Shown piece after piece: positions 7,347 through 15,549 of a DNA stretch of 64,000 bases. Numbering within the stretch: the stretch's first letter is position 1; each line of letters opens with the position of its first letter. The stretch covers positions 1 through 64,000 of the forward strand of contig JBBDWR010000014.1 of the NCBI GenBank assembly GCA_040902745.1. Reading direction: 5' to 3'. A program made the translations under genes and the position numbers. Under the pieces are notes generated by a model. It worked only from the letters and a program-made list of their open reading frames with translations. It was not told the origin of the DNA and ran no database searches. The DNA comes from JBBDWR01 sp040902745 (GTDB lineage Bacteria > Actinomycetota > UBA4738 > HRBIN12).

Positions 7347-8254
7347 CGGCGACGCAACCTCGGGTTGATGATCTCGTCGAGAGCGTAGCCGCACATCGTG
7401 AACGCAAGCGTGACGAGCACGATCGCGATGCCCGGCGCGGCGAGCCACCACCACGCGCCGAGCGTCGAGGCCCCCTCGGCGAAGGCGTTCTCAAGGATCG
7501 CTCCCCACGAGATCCGCGACGGATCGCCGAGCCCGAGGAACGACAGTGTCGATTCGGACAGGATCGCCAGCGCGACCGTCAGGATCGTGTTCGCGAAGAT
7601 CACCGGGAACACGTTCGGCAGCACGTGGTGAGCGATCAGGTGCCGTTCCTTCGCCCCAAGCCCGCGGGCACGCTCGACGTACAGCCGCTCGCGCACCGAC
7701 AACACCTGGGCCCGGACGAGCCGCGCCGTCCCCGCCCACGAGGTGAGCCCGATCACGAGCGTGATGATCAGCAGCGACTGCCCGAGGATCGCGGCCAGCG
7801 TGATCGCGAGCGCGAGCCAGGGGATCACTAGGAACCAGTCCGTCAAACGCATCAGCACGGAGTCGACGAACCCGCCCCGGTACCCGGCGATGATCCCGAT
7901 CGCCGAGCCGATCACCATCGACACGACCGTCGCGAGCAGCCCCACCATCAGCGAGATCCGCGAGCCCCAGATCACGAGCGAGAGCACCGACCTGCCGAAG
8001 TTGTCGGTCCCGAAGGGGTACTCCAAGCTCGGCGGGGCGAGGATCGGCCCGGACGCCGTCGTCTCATCGAGATCGGAGAAGTCGGCGAGGAACGGTGCGA
8101 ACACCGCGACGAGGATCGCCGCGACGAGGACCACGAGACCGGCCATGCCCATCTTGCTGCGCCGGAACGTCTCCCAGGTACGCCCAGCCGTCGCCCGGCG
8201 CCGCGCCCAGGCGAGCTGGCGGGACGAGGTCTGGGGCGCCATGACCTTCGCCAT
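7343..8254 (-). CDS. ABC transporter permease (OppC/DppC type)
   Basis: This 303-residue membrane protein has an N-terminal segment near residues 38-58, then a periplasmic stretch ending in EYPFGTDNFGRSVLSLVIWGSRIS, the hallmark of OppC/DppC proteins, followed by five further membrane segments. The cytoplasmic coupling motif is EARGLGA-like (ERARGLGAKERHLIAHHVLPNV, quoted here only in part: RARGLGAKERHL). Its ATG touches the last base of the upstream permease stop, and its own stop overlaps the next gene, so translation is coupled. Confidence 0.93.
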   Translation of the reverse strand: MAKVMAPQTSSRQLAWARRRATAGRTWETFRRSKMGMAGLVVLVAAILVAVFAPFLADFSDLDETTASGPILAPPSLEYPFGTDNFGRSVLSLVIWGSRISLMVGLLATVVSMVIGSAIGIIAGYRGGFVDSVLMRLTDWFLVIPWLALAITLAAILGQSLLIITLVIGLTSWAGTARLVRAQVLSVRERLYVERARGLGAKERHLIAHHVLPNVFPVIFANTILTVALAILSESTLSFLGLGDPSRISWGAILENAFAEGASTLGAWWWLAAPGIAIVLVTLAFTMCGYALDEIINPRLRRR

Positions 8255-9180
8255 CAGGCCTCCCGCACCCGTGGATCGAGCCTGCCGTACACGAGGTCCG
8301 CCACCAGGTTCGCGACCACGACCGCGAGACTGAAGAACAGGAACATGCCCTGCAGCAGCTGGTAGTCCTGCGCGTCGAGCGCGGTCAGCGTGAGGTTCCC
8401 CACGCCCGGATAGCTGAAGACGATCTCGACGGTGAGCGCGCCGCCGATCACGAACCCGAAGCTGAGCGCGACCAATGTGACGGTGGGCAACATCGCGTTA
8501 CGGACCGCGTGCCGCCACAGCACCTTGTCCTCGCGGACCCCCTTCGCCCGCACGGTGGTGATGTAGTCCTCGCCGAGCACGTCGAGCAGGGACGAGCGCA
8601 TCAGGATGTAGTACTCACCGATGTAGGCCAGCGTCAGCGTCAGTGCCGGCAGGAACATGTGGTTCAGGATGTCGACGACGCTCGCGAACCCGGTGAACCC
8701 CGAGTCGATCGTCTCGAACCCTCCCTGCGGGAACCAACCGAGCGTCGTGGCGAACAGGGTCAGCAGCATCATCCCGAGCCAGAACTCCGGCATCGAATAG
8801 AACAGCAGCGAGACCCCCATCGAGGTCAGGTCCCCCTTGCTGCCGCGCCGCCACCCCCCGCGGATCCCCATGTACAGGCCGATCGCGACCGTGAACACGG
8901 TCGAGACGCCGATCAGCAGCAGGGTCGGCCACAGGAACTCGAGGAACACCTCCGACACGGGCGCGGTGTAGAGCAGCGAGGTCCCGAGATCGAGACGGGC
9001 GAGGTCGCCGAGGTAGTCGAAGAACTGGGGCAGCAGCGGCTGATCCAGGCCCAGCTCGGTGATCTTCTGCTGGCGTTCGGTCTGGCTCAGCTGCTTGCCC
9101 TCGACCCGGGTAAGGATCGCCACCGGGTCGCTCGGCATGATCCGGAACAGGAAGAAGTTGAACGAGACGACGAACAGCAT
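8254..9180 (-). CDS. ABC transporter permease (OppB/DppB type)
   Basis: This permease has about six membrane segments, the DP-x-A-I-L-T stretch after the first helix and the coupling motif RAKGVREDKVLWRHAVRNA typical of OppB. The first ATG is at 9180 (308 residues), but the frame is open upstream and encodes GYVLKKIGQALFT, which looks like the usual start of the first helix in OppB proteins. The only possible initiator there is CTG at 9231, which overlaps the TGA of the binding-protein gene as CTGA. The real start may therefore be the rare codon CTG. Confidence 0.9.
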   Translation of the reverse strand: MLFVVSFNFFLFRIMPSDPVAILTRVEGKQLSQTERQQKITELGLDQPLLPQFFDYLGDLARLDLGTSLLYTAPVSEVFLEFLWPTLLLIGVSTVFTVAIGLYMGIRGGWRRGSKGDLTSMGVSLLFYSMPEFWLGMMLLTLFATTLGWFPQGGFETIDSGFTGFASVVDILNHMFLPALTLTLAYIGEYYILMRSSLLDVLGEDYITTVRAKGVREDKVLWRHAVRNAMLPTVTLVALSFGFVIGGALTVEIVFSYPGVGNLTLTALDAQDYQLLQGMFLFFSLAVVVANLVADLVYGRLDPRVREA

Positions 9181-9227
9181 CGTGAAGAGGGCCTGGCCGA
9201 TCTTCTTCAGGACGTAGCCGCGTCCGT

Positions 9228-11027
9228 TCAGTCGCGTTCCTCCCGGCGGCGACGCACCAGCACGGTGGCCCCGATCACGACCACCACCACAGCCACGATC
9301 GCGATCCAGATCCCCCCGGAGACACCGCCCTCGGCCTCGGCCGCGGTGCCGACGTTCCCGTCGGCGGGGCGCAACGAGCGGATCGTGTACGGCGTGTACT
9401 GGTACATCAGGTACCCGTTCGGCGACGGGTTCTCCACGAAACCCGTCCAGCGATCCTGGCGGTAGGCCTCGAGGTCGTTCTCGTAGTACAGGACGATCTC
9501 CGGCGCGTTCTCATACAGGTGCCGCTGCATGTCGTCGACGAGCACCTCCCGCTCCTCCCGCTCGTACGCCCGCTTCTGACGTTCGTACATCCGGTCGTAC
9601 TCCTCGTTCGAGTAGCAGGTGTCGCTCCAGAACAGGCACTGCTTCGTCGTGAACGTCGAGAGCATGAAGTCCGGGTCGGGGCCGAGCTCCCACCCGTAGA
9701 TGTACATGTCGAAGTCGAGGTCGTAGTACCGGTCGAGGATCGCCCCGCTCGACATCGTCTCGCTCTGCACGTCGATGCCGATGTCGCCGAGCCAGTCCTC
9801 GAAGAACGGCACCATCCGCGCCGACCCCGTGTCGTTCGCGTCCGAGAACAGCCGAAGCTCGAGCGGATCCCCGTCCGGTGATTCGCGAACGCCGTCGCCG
9901 TCCGAGTCCTCGTACCCCGCCTCGTCCAGGATCGCGTTCGCCTCCGTGAGGTCGAACCCGATCCGCTCCTCCTCGGTCGGTTCGTAGTGCCACTGGGCGA
10001 ACTGCGGCGCGATGATCGTCGAGCCGGGGACGCCGTACCCCTGAACGGCGACCTCGACGAGCCGCTCCTTGTCGATCGCGTGCGCGATCGCGCGACGTAG
10101 CTCGACGTCGAACAACGCCGGGTGGCCCGTGCTCTGCTCGTCACCGTCGTACAGGTTGAAGTTCAGGTTCGTGAAGTTCGCGGAGCCGCCGACGTGGGTG
10201 CCGATGTCGGGCTCGTCCTGGAGCGTCTCGAACAGGTTCGCGGGGATGTACTCGCCGTAGTCCACCGTTCCCCGCTGCAGCGCCTGCACGACCGCCTCGT
10301 CGGTGCCGAACTGACGGAACACGACCTCGTCGACCTGCGGCGCTCCCCGGTAGTAGCTCGGGTTGGCCTCCATCCGGAGGAACTGCCCCTTCTTCCACTC
10401 CGCGATCGTGAACGGCCCCGAGACGACGGGGAAGTCGTCGTTCGGGTATTCGAGGAACTCCTCCACGCTCATGTCGCCGAAGACGTGTTCGGGGAGCACG
10501 AGGATCCCGGGGAGTCCGGGCTGCGCCGTCGGCTTCGTGGTCTTCCAGACGATCGTGCGGTCGTCGGTCGCCTCGATCGAGTCGGTGAAGGGGAAGTTGT
10601 CGATGTATTCGCCGATGTCGTTGTCGACGATGAAGTTTGCGAACCACTCGAAGTCGTGGGCGGTCAGGGGTTCCCCGTCGCTCCAGGTGAGCCCCTCCCG
10701 CAGCGTGAACGTCCAGGTCAGGCCGTCTTCGCTCTGGGTCCAGCTCTCGGCGAGGCCGGGGACGGTGCTGAGGTCGTCCTGTGCGAAGTCGAGCAGCGTC
10801 TCGTACATGAACGAGTAGACGAAGCCGTCGATCGCGTTGACCTGGGAGATCGGGTTCACATTCCGGACCTCGCGCGTGTCGCCGATCGTGAAGACCACGG
10901 GCCCGTCGGCGTCGGCGTCGGAGGGCGAGGGGGTCGCTTCCTGGGCCGACGCGAGCGAGACCCCGATCGGGCCCGCGAGCATCGCTCCCGCGATCAACGA
11001 CAGCACGAACCGACGGATCTTCGCCAT
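9228..11027 (-). CDS. extracellular peptide-binding protein with C-terminal membrane anchor
   Basis: This 599-residue protein of the family 5 solute-binding class starts behind a strong ribosome-binding site (GGAGGGGGAACGGG). Residues 1-28 are a Sec signal peptide ending ASA-QE. The core has the expected peptide-binder features (SWTQSEDGLTWTFTLREGL, VVSGPFTIAEWKKGQ). Unusually it has no lipobox Cys; instead residues about 570-592 form a hydrophobic helix followed by RRRREERD, so the binding protein appears anchored by its C-terminus. It is first in the five-gene importer operon. Confidence 0.92.
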   Translation of the reverse strand: MAKIRRFVLSLIAGAMLAGPIGVSLASAQEATPSPSDADADGPVVFTIGDTREVRNVNPISQVNAIDGFVYSFMYETLLDFAQDDLSTVPGLAESWTQSEDGLTWTFTLREGLTWSDGEPLTAHDFEWFANFIVDNDIGEYIDNFPFTDSIEATDDRTIVWKTTKPTAQPGLPGILVLPEHVFGDMSVEEFLEYPNDDFPVVSGPFTIAEWKKGQFLRMEANPSYYRGAPQVDEVVFRQFGTDEAVVQALQRGTVDYGEYIPANLFETLQDEPDIGTHVGGSANFTNLNFNLYDGDEQSTGHPALFDVELRRAIAHAIDKERLVEVAVQGYGVPGSTIIAPQFAQWHYEPTEEERIGFDLTEANAILDEAGYEDSDGDGVRESPDGDPLELRLFSDANDTGSARMVPFFEDWLGDIGIDVQSETMSSGAILDRYYDLDFDMYIYGWELGPDPDFMLSTFTTKQCLFWSDTCYSNEEYDRMYERQKRAYEREEREVLVDDMQRHLYENAPEIVLYYENDLEAYRQDRWTGFVENPSPNGYLMYQYTPYTIRSLRPADGNVGTAAEAEGGVSGGIWIAIVAVVVVVIGATVLVRRRREERD

Positions 11028-11208
11028 CCCGTTCCCCCTCCGCTCGTTGTTCCGTTCCGTCCCCGAACGGCCGGATGATTACAGGGTCGGCCGCCGAAAG
11101 TCCAGGCAGTGTTCGGAGAACGAGTCCTTGAGCGGAAGAACCCATCCACGCACGGAGGAACGCTCCAGGCTCGACCCGCGACGGGCTCGACGGTAGGCTT
11201 CCACACCC

Positions 11209-14202
11209 ATGCCCGAGGTCCCCCGCTCACCGGAGTCCGCCTTTCCGCCCGAGCCGCCGGAGTTCGACCCTCGACACCACGGGTTGGTGGACCAGATCCC
11301 TGCCGTGACCTACGTGATGCCACCCGGATGGCCCGAGCATCCGTGCGTCTACATCAGCCCACAGCTCGAAACGCTGCTCGGCTACTCCCCCGAGGAGTGG
11401 ATGGACGACGCCGAGATCTGGCTACGGGCACTACATCCGGACGACCGCGAGCGTGTCGTCTCAGTCAGCAGGAGTGTCGACGAAACGCACGAGCCCTGGG
11501 ACATGGAGTACCGGCTGCGCCGTCGCGGAAACGACGAGGTCTGGGTATGGGTCCACGACCGCGCGACGAACCTGCGTGATCGGTCCGGCACGCAGATGTG
11601 GCACGGCGTCCTGATCGATATCACGCAACGCAAGCACATCCAGGAAGCATTGCGCGCATCCGAGGACAAGTACCGGACGCTGGTGGAGCAGATCCCCGCA
11701 GTCGTGTACGTCACCACCAACTCGCCGCAACCCGAGTCCATGTTCCTCTCGCCCCAGGTCGAACAGCTCACGGGCTACAGCGTCGAGGAGCTCACCTCAA
11801 GCGAAGGGGAGGGTGGCATCTACCACCGGCGGATCCTCACCGAGGACCTGGAGAAGATCTCCGGTACCTGGTTCGAAGCCGTGCAGGAGGAGCAGCCCTT
11901 CGAATGGGAGTACCGATTCCGGCGCAAGGACGGAAGGCTCGTGTGGCTGCGAGACCACTCCGTGCCGATCCCCAGTGTCGGCAAGAGCCCGGCGCTGCGC
12001 CAGGGAGCGATCTTCGACATCAGCGAGCAGAAGCGCCACCAGGACGCGCTGTACGAGAGCGACGAGCGCTACCGCACGCTCGTGGAGCAGGTGCCCGCGA
12101 TCGTGTATCTCGTCTCCAACGGAGAGCCACCCGAACTCGTCTACGTGAGTCCTTCCGTACGGACGATCACCGGCTTCGACGAGGAGGAACTGCGAGCCGA
12201 CCCGCGATTGTGGCTCTCGCGCGTGCCACGCGACGCCTTCGACGCCACCTCGGAGCGATGGACCGCCGCGGTGCAACAGCAGAAACCGTTGGAGCACGAG
12301 TACCCGTTCCTTCGCAAAGACGGCCTGCGCATCTGGCTGAAGGATCGCAGCGTTCCGCTGCGCGACGCCGACGGCAACGTCCGCTACCGGCAGGGCATCA
12401 CACTCGACGTATCGGATCGCGTGAGACGCGAACAGCAACTGCGTGAGTCCGAGTCGATGTACCGGGCGCTCGTGGAGAACATCCCCGCCGTCGTCTACAT
12501 CATCGCGCCCGACGGCGACGGCTCCACGCTGTACGTGAGCCCCCACGTGGAGCGTCTGCTCGGCTATACGCGCGACGAGTGGCTCGACCAGCCGGACATC
12601 TGGATGGAGCTGCTGCATCCCGACGACCGCGAGCGCGTCCTCGACGCCTACGACCGCGCGAACGAATCCGGTGGGGTGTGGAGCGGCGAGTACCGCCTGA
12701 TCGCCGACGACGGGCGCGTCGTGTGGTTCCGAGACGACGCGACGCTGGTGCGCGATAGCGCCGGCAACCCGCAGTTCTGGCAGGGCGTACGCCTCGATAT
12801 CACCGTGCAGAAGCAGGCGCAGGAGGACCTGCGCACTGCCCGGGACGACCTGGATGTGCGCGTTCGGGAACGCACGGCGATGCTGGAAGAAGCGAACGAG
12901 ATGATGATGCTCGAGATCGCCGAACGGAAGTCGACCGAGCAGCAACTGCGACGCGCCGAAGAGAAGTACCGCGGACTCGTCGAGCAGATCCCCGGCGCCG
13001 TCGCCTACCTCTGGGAGGTGGATGACTCCGGGACGTTCACTGAGGCCTACACCAGCCCTGCGATCGAACACCTCCTCGGGTACACGGTGCACGAGTGGCA
13101 CGAGGGTGAGTTCTGGCGGAGCCGTGTGCATCCCGACGACTACGAAGCGATGAAGGAGGCGACCCGCCGCTCTGAGCGCGACGGGGAGGCGTTCGATCAA
13201 GAGGTGCGCTACCTCCACAAGGACGGGAAGGTCGTCTGGGTGCACGAGAAGGCGGCGCTCATGGAGCGCGGGCCCGACGGCAGACCGAAGCTGTTCAATG
13301 CCGTGATGCTCGACATCACCGCGCGCAAGGAGGTCGAGACGAGGATCCGTGCGGCCGAGGACCGACATCGCGTGGTGCTCGAGCAGATCCCCGGGGCGGT
13401 CGCCTACGTGTGGGAGACCAGCGACGGGAAAGGGAGTCGCTCGTTCGACTACACGAGTCCACAGATCTCCGACGTCCTCGGCTATACACCCGCGGAGTGG
13501 CGGTCTCGATCGACCTTCTGGACCGACCGCGTGCATCCGGACGATCGCGACCGGGTGTGGGACGCCACCGTCCGCTGCGAGGAGACGGGTGAACCTTTCG
13601 CGATGGAGTACCGCTACCTCGCCAAGGACGGCCGGGTGGTGTGGGTTCGCGATCAGGCAGTGCTCGTCGAGCGCTCACTCGAAGGGGCGCCGTGGATCTT
13701 CCAAGGCGTGTTCTTCGACATCACCGAGCGCATGCAGTACGAACGTCAGATCAAAGACGCGGAGAAGCGGTATCGGACGCTGGTCGAACAGCTCCCGGCG
13801 ATCGTGTACGTCGAAGCCGTCGATCACACCGACAGCACGGCGAGTCGCATCGTGTTCGTGAGTCCACAGGTCGAGGAGGTGCTCGGCTACAGCGCGGAGG
13901 AACTGATCACGGAACCCAACCACATGCAGCGGATCATCCATCCGGACGACTACCCCGGATTCCTCGAGGAGGACCGCAGGTCTGGCCGCACAGGGACCCC
14001 GTTCTCCTTCGAGTACCGCGCGATCGCCAAGGACGGTTCGACCGTGTGGCTGCACAGCCGGGCGGCCCTTGTGCGCGATGAAGAGGGTCGCCCGAGATTC
14101 TGGCACGGGCTTGCCCTGGACGTGACCCATCTGCACCCGGAGCCGGCGCCGGCAGATAGCGCGGGGGGCGCTCGCGAGATCGAGGGCTCCGACCAGGCCT
14201 GA
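11209..14202 (+). CDS. seven-PAS-domain protein without output domain
   Basis: The 997-residue protein is built of seven PAS/PAC units, each opening with a variant of YRTLVEQIPAVVYV (starts near residues 24, 152, 284, 413, 583, 717 and 850). Each continues with YxSPQxExLLGYSxEEW, HPDDRERV, EYRxxxKDGRxVWxxD and a closing DIT motif. A coiled coil lies near residues 535-590 between units 4 and 5. No kinase, GGDEF, EAL, HTH or phosphatase motif follows, and there is no membrane segment, so it looks like a soluble sensory scaffold. A TAGGCT box at 11194-11199 lies 9 bases before the ATG. It is divergent from the peptide importer. Confidence 0.85.
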   Translation: MPEVPRSPESAFPPEPPEFDPRHHGLVDQIPAVTYVMPPGWPEHPCVYISPQLETLLGYSPEEWMDDAEIWLRALHPDDRERVVSVSRSVDETHEPWDMEYRLRRRGNDEVWVWVHDRATNLRDRSGTQMWHGVLIDITQRKHIQEALRASEDKYRTLVEQIPAVVYVTTNSPQPESMFLSPQVEQLTGYSVEELTSSEGEGGIYHRRILTEDLEKISGTWFEAVQEEQPFEWEYRFRRKDGRLVWLRDHSVPIPSVGKSPALRQGAIFDISEQKRHQDALYESDERYRTLVEQVPAIVYLVSNGEPPELVYVSPSVRTITGFDEEELRADPRLWLSRVPRDAFDATSERWTAAVQQQKPLEHEYPFLRKDGLRIWLKDRSVPLRDADGNVRYRQGITLDVSDRVRREQQLRESESMYRALVENIPAVVYIIAPDGDGSTLYVSPHVERLLGYTRDEWLDQPDIWMELLHPDDRERVLDAYDRANESGGVWSGEYRLIADDGRVVWFRDDATLVRDSAGNPQFWQGVRLDITVQKQAQEDLRTARDDLDVRVRERTAMLEEANEMMMLEIAERKSTEQQLRRAEEKYRGLVEQIPGAVAYLWEVDDSGTFTEAYTSPAIEHLLGYTVHEWHEGEFWRSRVHPDDYEAMKEATRRSERDGEAFDQEVRYLHKDGKVVWVHEKAALMERGPDGRPKLFNAVMLDITARKEVETRIRAAEDRHRVVLEQIPGAVAYVWETSDGKGSRSFDYTSPQISDVLGYTPAEWRSRSTFWTDRVHPDDRDRVWDATVRCEETGEPFAMEYRYLAKDGRVVWVRDQAVLVERSLEGAPWIFQGVFFDITERMQYERQIKDAEKRYRTLVEQLPAIVYVEAVDHTDSTASRIVFVSPQVEEVLGYSAEELITEPNHMQRIIHPDDYPGFLEEDRRSGRTGTPFSFEYRAIAKDGSTVWLHSRAALVRDEEGRPRFWHGLALDVTHLHPEPAPADSAGGAREIEGSDQA

Positions 14203-14278
14203 GCTTCCAGCGGCCCCCCGGCCCTCGTGCCTGTAGTCGCGCCTCGCACCTGCTCCTAGCGACACCCGCAGCCGGAAG

Positions 14279-14350
14279 TCGGTATCGCCCGCTACCTGAG
14301 ATTAGGTAGAACTGCCCATCTACCCGGCTTCGGGTACTGCCGATTACCGA
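14279..14350 (+). promoter_or_regulatory. predicted three-way-junction RNA leader
   Basis: Outer stem TCGGTA-TCG (14279-14287) pairs with CGATTACCGA (14341-14350), with one bulged base. Inside lie two perfect hairpins: CTACCT/AGGTAG (14292-14297/14304-14309) and TACCCG/CGGGTA (14321-14326/14331-14336). The 3' strand of the outer stem ends 3 bases before the AGGAGGA ribosome-binding site (14354-14360) of the next gene. The layout suits a small regulatory RNA element acting on translation. It does not match a riboswitch consensus I know. Confidence 0.45.
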
Positions 14351-14367
14351 AATAGGAGGAGTGGACC

Positions 14368-14964
14368 ATGGCAACGACGGCAGCGGCACTGACGGGGTTC
14401 ACCCCCCGGGCACACGCGCGGCACAGGCTCGCAGCACGCGTGGCCTTGTCGGCGCTGGTCGTCGCCGTTCTCGGACCACTCGCCGTGATGAACCTGGCCG
14501 CCGCGATGGACCCATCCTCGACCGGTGGAGGCCAGGGATTTGCCCAGGAGCGATCGATCGTCGCGTCCTCCAGCGGAGCGCTGTCATTCGATGCTGCGGC
14601 ACCGGGTGCGACCGCGACCGAATACGTGACGGTACGCACGCCGGTCTCGAGCCCGGGCGTCGAACTGTCCGCGACCGTCACCGGTACGGGCCTCGATCGA
14701 TCGATCCAGATCCGCATCGTTCGCGGTTCCGGACGAGGGACGGCGTTTAGTCCCGACGTCACGGATCATTCGGACCTGGGCCGGGGCGTGTTGTACGAAG
14801 GCACCCTCGCCGGGCTGGGAACCACCACGTTGGCCGACCCGTCCGCATCGTGGGCCCGGGACGAGGAGCACACCTATCGGATCGTCGGCACACTCGACGA
14901 CTCGAACGCCGCCCAGGGCCTGACCGCATCGGTCGATCTGGCCTGGGCCACTCGGCCCGACTGA
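14368..14964 (+). CDS. secreted or membrane-anchored small protein
   Basis: The 198-residue protein has a basic N-terminus (ARHRLAARV), a hydrophobic helix near residues 26-46 and then a Ser/Thr/Gly-rich domain that looks all-beta (ATEYVTVRTPVSSPGVELS, HTYRIVGTLDD, SVDLAWA). This resembles surface-layer or camelysin/TasA-like exported beta proteins in feel, but no family is assigned. AGGAGGA at 14354-14360 is a very strong ribosome-binding site, unlike most neighbours, and a structured leader precedes it. Stands alone between the PAS protein and the DinB-like gene. Confidence 0.65.
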   Translation: MATTAAALTGFTPRAHARHRLAARVALSALVVAVLGPLAVMNLAAAMDPSSTGGGQGFAQERSIVASSSGALSFDAAAPGATATEYVTVRTPVSSPGVELSATVTGTGLDRSIQIRIVRGSGRGTAFSPDVTDHSDLGRGVLYEGTLAGLGTTTLADPSASWARDEEHTYRIVGTLDDSNAAQGLTASVDLAWATRPD

Positions 14965-15014
14965 ATCCCGGGGTCTTCGCTCGCTGTCGTCAGCGTGCGA
15001 TCGGAGTGGTCTGC

Positions 15015-15020
15015 TACGGT
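15015..15020 (+). promoter_or_regulatory. -10 box (TACGGT) of a probable leaderless transcript
   Basis: TACGGT, preceded by TGC (extended -10), lies 6 bases before the ATG at 15027, and no ribosome-binding site is present. The same TAnnnT-to-start spacing recurs at several genes in this window. Confidence 0.4.
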
Positions 15021-15026
15021 CGGTCG

Positions 15027-15536
15027 ATGAGCAAGTCCCTGCTGGGAGACGCGTTCGCCCACCACGTGTGGGCGACGGTGCGATTGATCGACACGTGCCT
15101 CCCGTTCAGCTCGGAGCAGCTGGAGACATCCGTGCCCGGCACCTACGGTTCGATCCTCCAGACGCAGCGCCACCTCGTCGGGGCCGACGCCTCGTACCTG
15201 TTCGTCGTGAGCGGAGAGCGCGTCCCTCAGATCGACGAGGACCACATGAGTCTGCAGGAACTTCGGGACACGATGCAGGCGCACGACACCGCATGGTCGC
15301 AGCTCCTGGGAGAAGACCTCGATCCGGACGCCGTGTTGCAGCGGCGCCATGACGACGGATCGGTGACCCGCGCGCCGATGGGCATCCGGCTCGCGCAGGC
15401 GCTGCATCACGGAACCGATCATCGGAGCCAGATCTGCACCACGCTCACGACACTCGGGGTGCAACCCCCCGACATCGATGTGTGGGACTTCGGCTGGCAG
15501 GACGATCGCGTCGAAGAGGTTCCACCCTCGGCCTGA
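15027..15536 (+). CDS. DinB-like metalloprotein
   Basis: The 169-residue protein has the DinB/YfiT four-helix layout: FAHHVWATVRLID at the start, HLVGADASYL in the second helix and HHGTDHRSQI near residue 132, where the HxxxH spacing supplies metal ligands. Proteins of this fold are often thiol-dependent transferases or of unknown role. ATG at 15027 is chosen because DinB homology starts there; the frame is open further upstream with no similarity. It is followed by the convergent serS gene. Confidence 0.8.
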   Translation: MSKSLLGDAFAHHVWATVRLIDTCLPFSSEQLETSVPGTYGSILQTQRHLVGADASYLFVVSGERVPQIDEDHMSLQELRDTMQAHDTAWSQLLGEDLDPDAVLQRRHDDGSVTRAPMGIRLAQALHHGTDHRSQICTTLTTLGVQPPDIDVWDFGWQDDRVEEVPPSA

Positions 15537-15549
15537 CGCGGGCGGGGTC

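Noticed and set aside
11797..13536. Long minus-strand open frame antisense to the PAS protein
   Set aside because: Its composition mirrors the PAS repeats and it has no start context; the plus-strand frame has seven clear PAS units.
14279..14350. Cyclic-di-GMP (GEMM) riboswitch
   Set aside because: Parts such as GGTA...TACCGA look similar, but the conserved GNRA tetraloop, its receptor and the core purines are missing.
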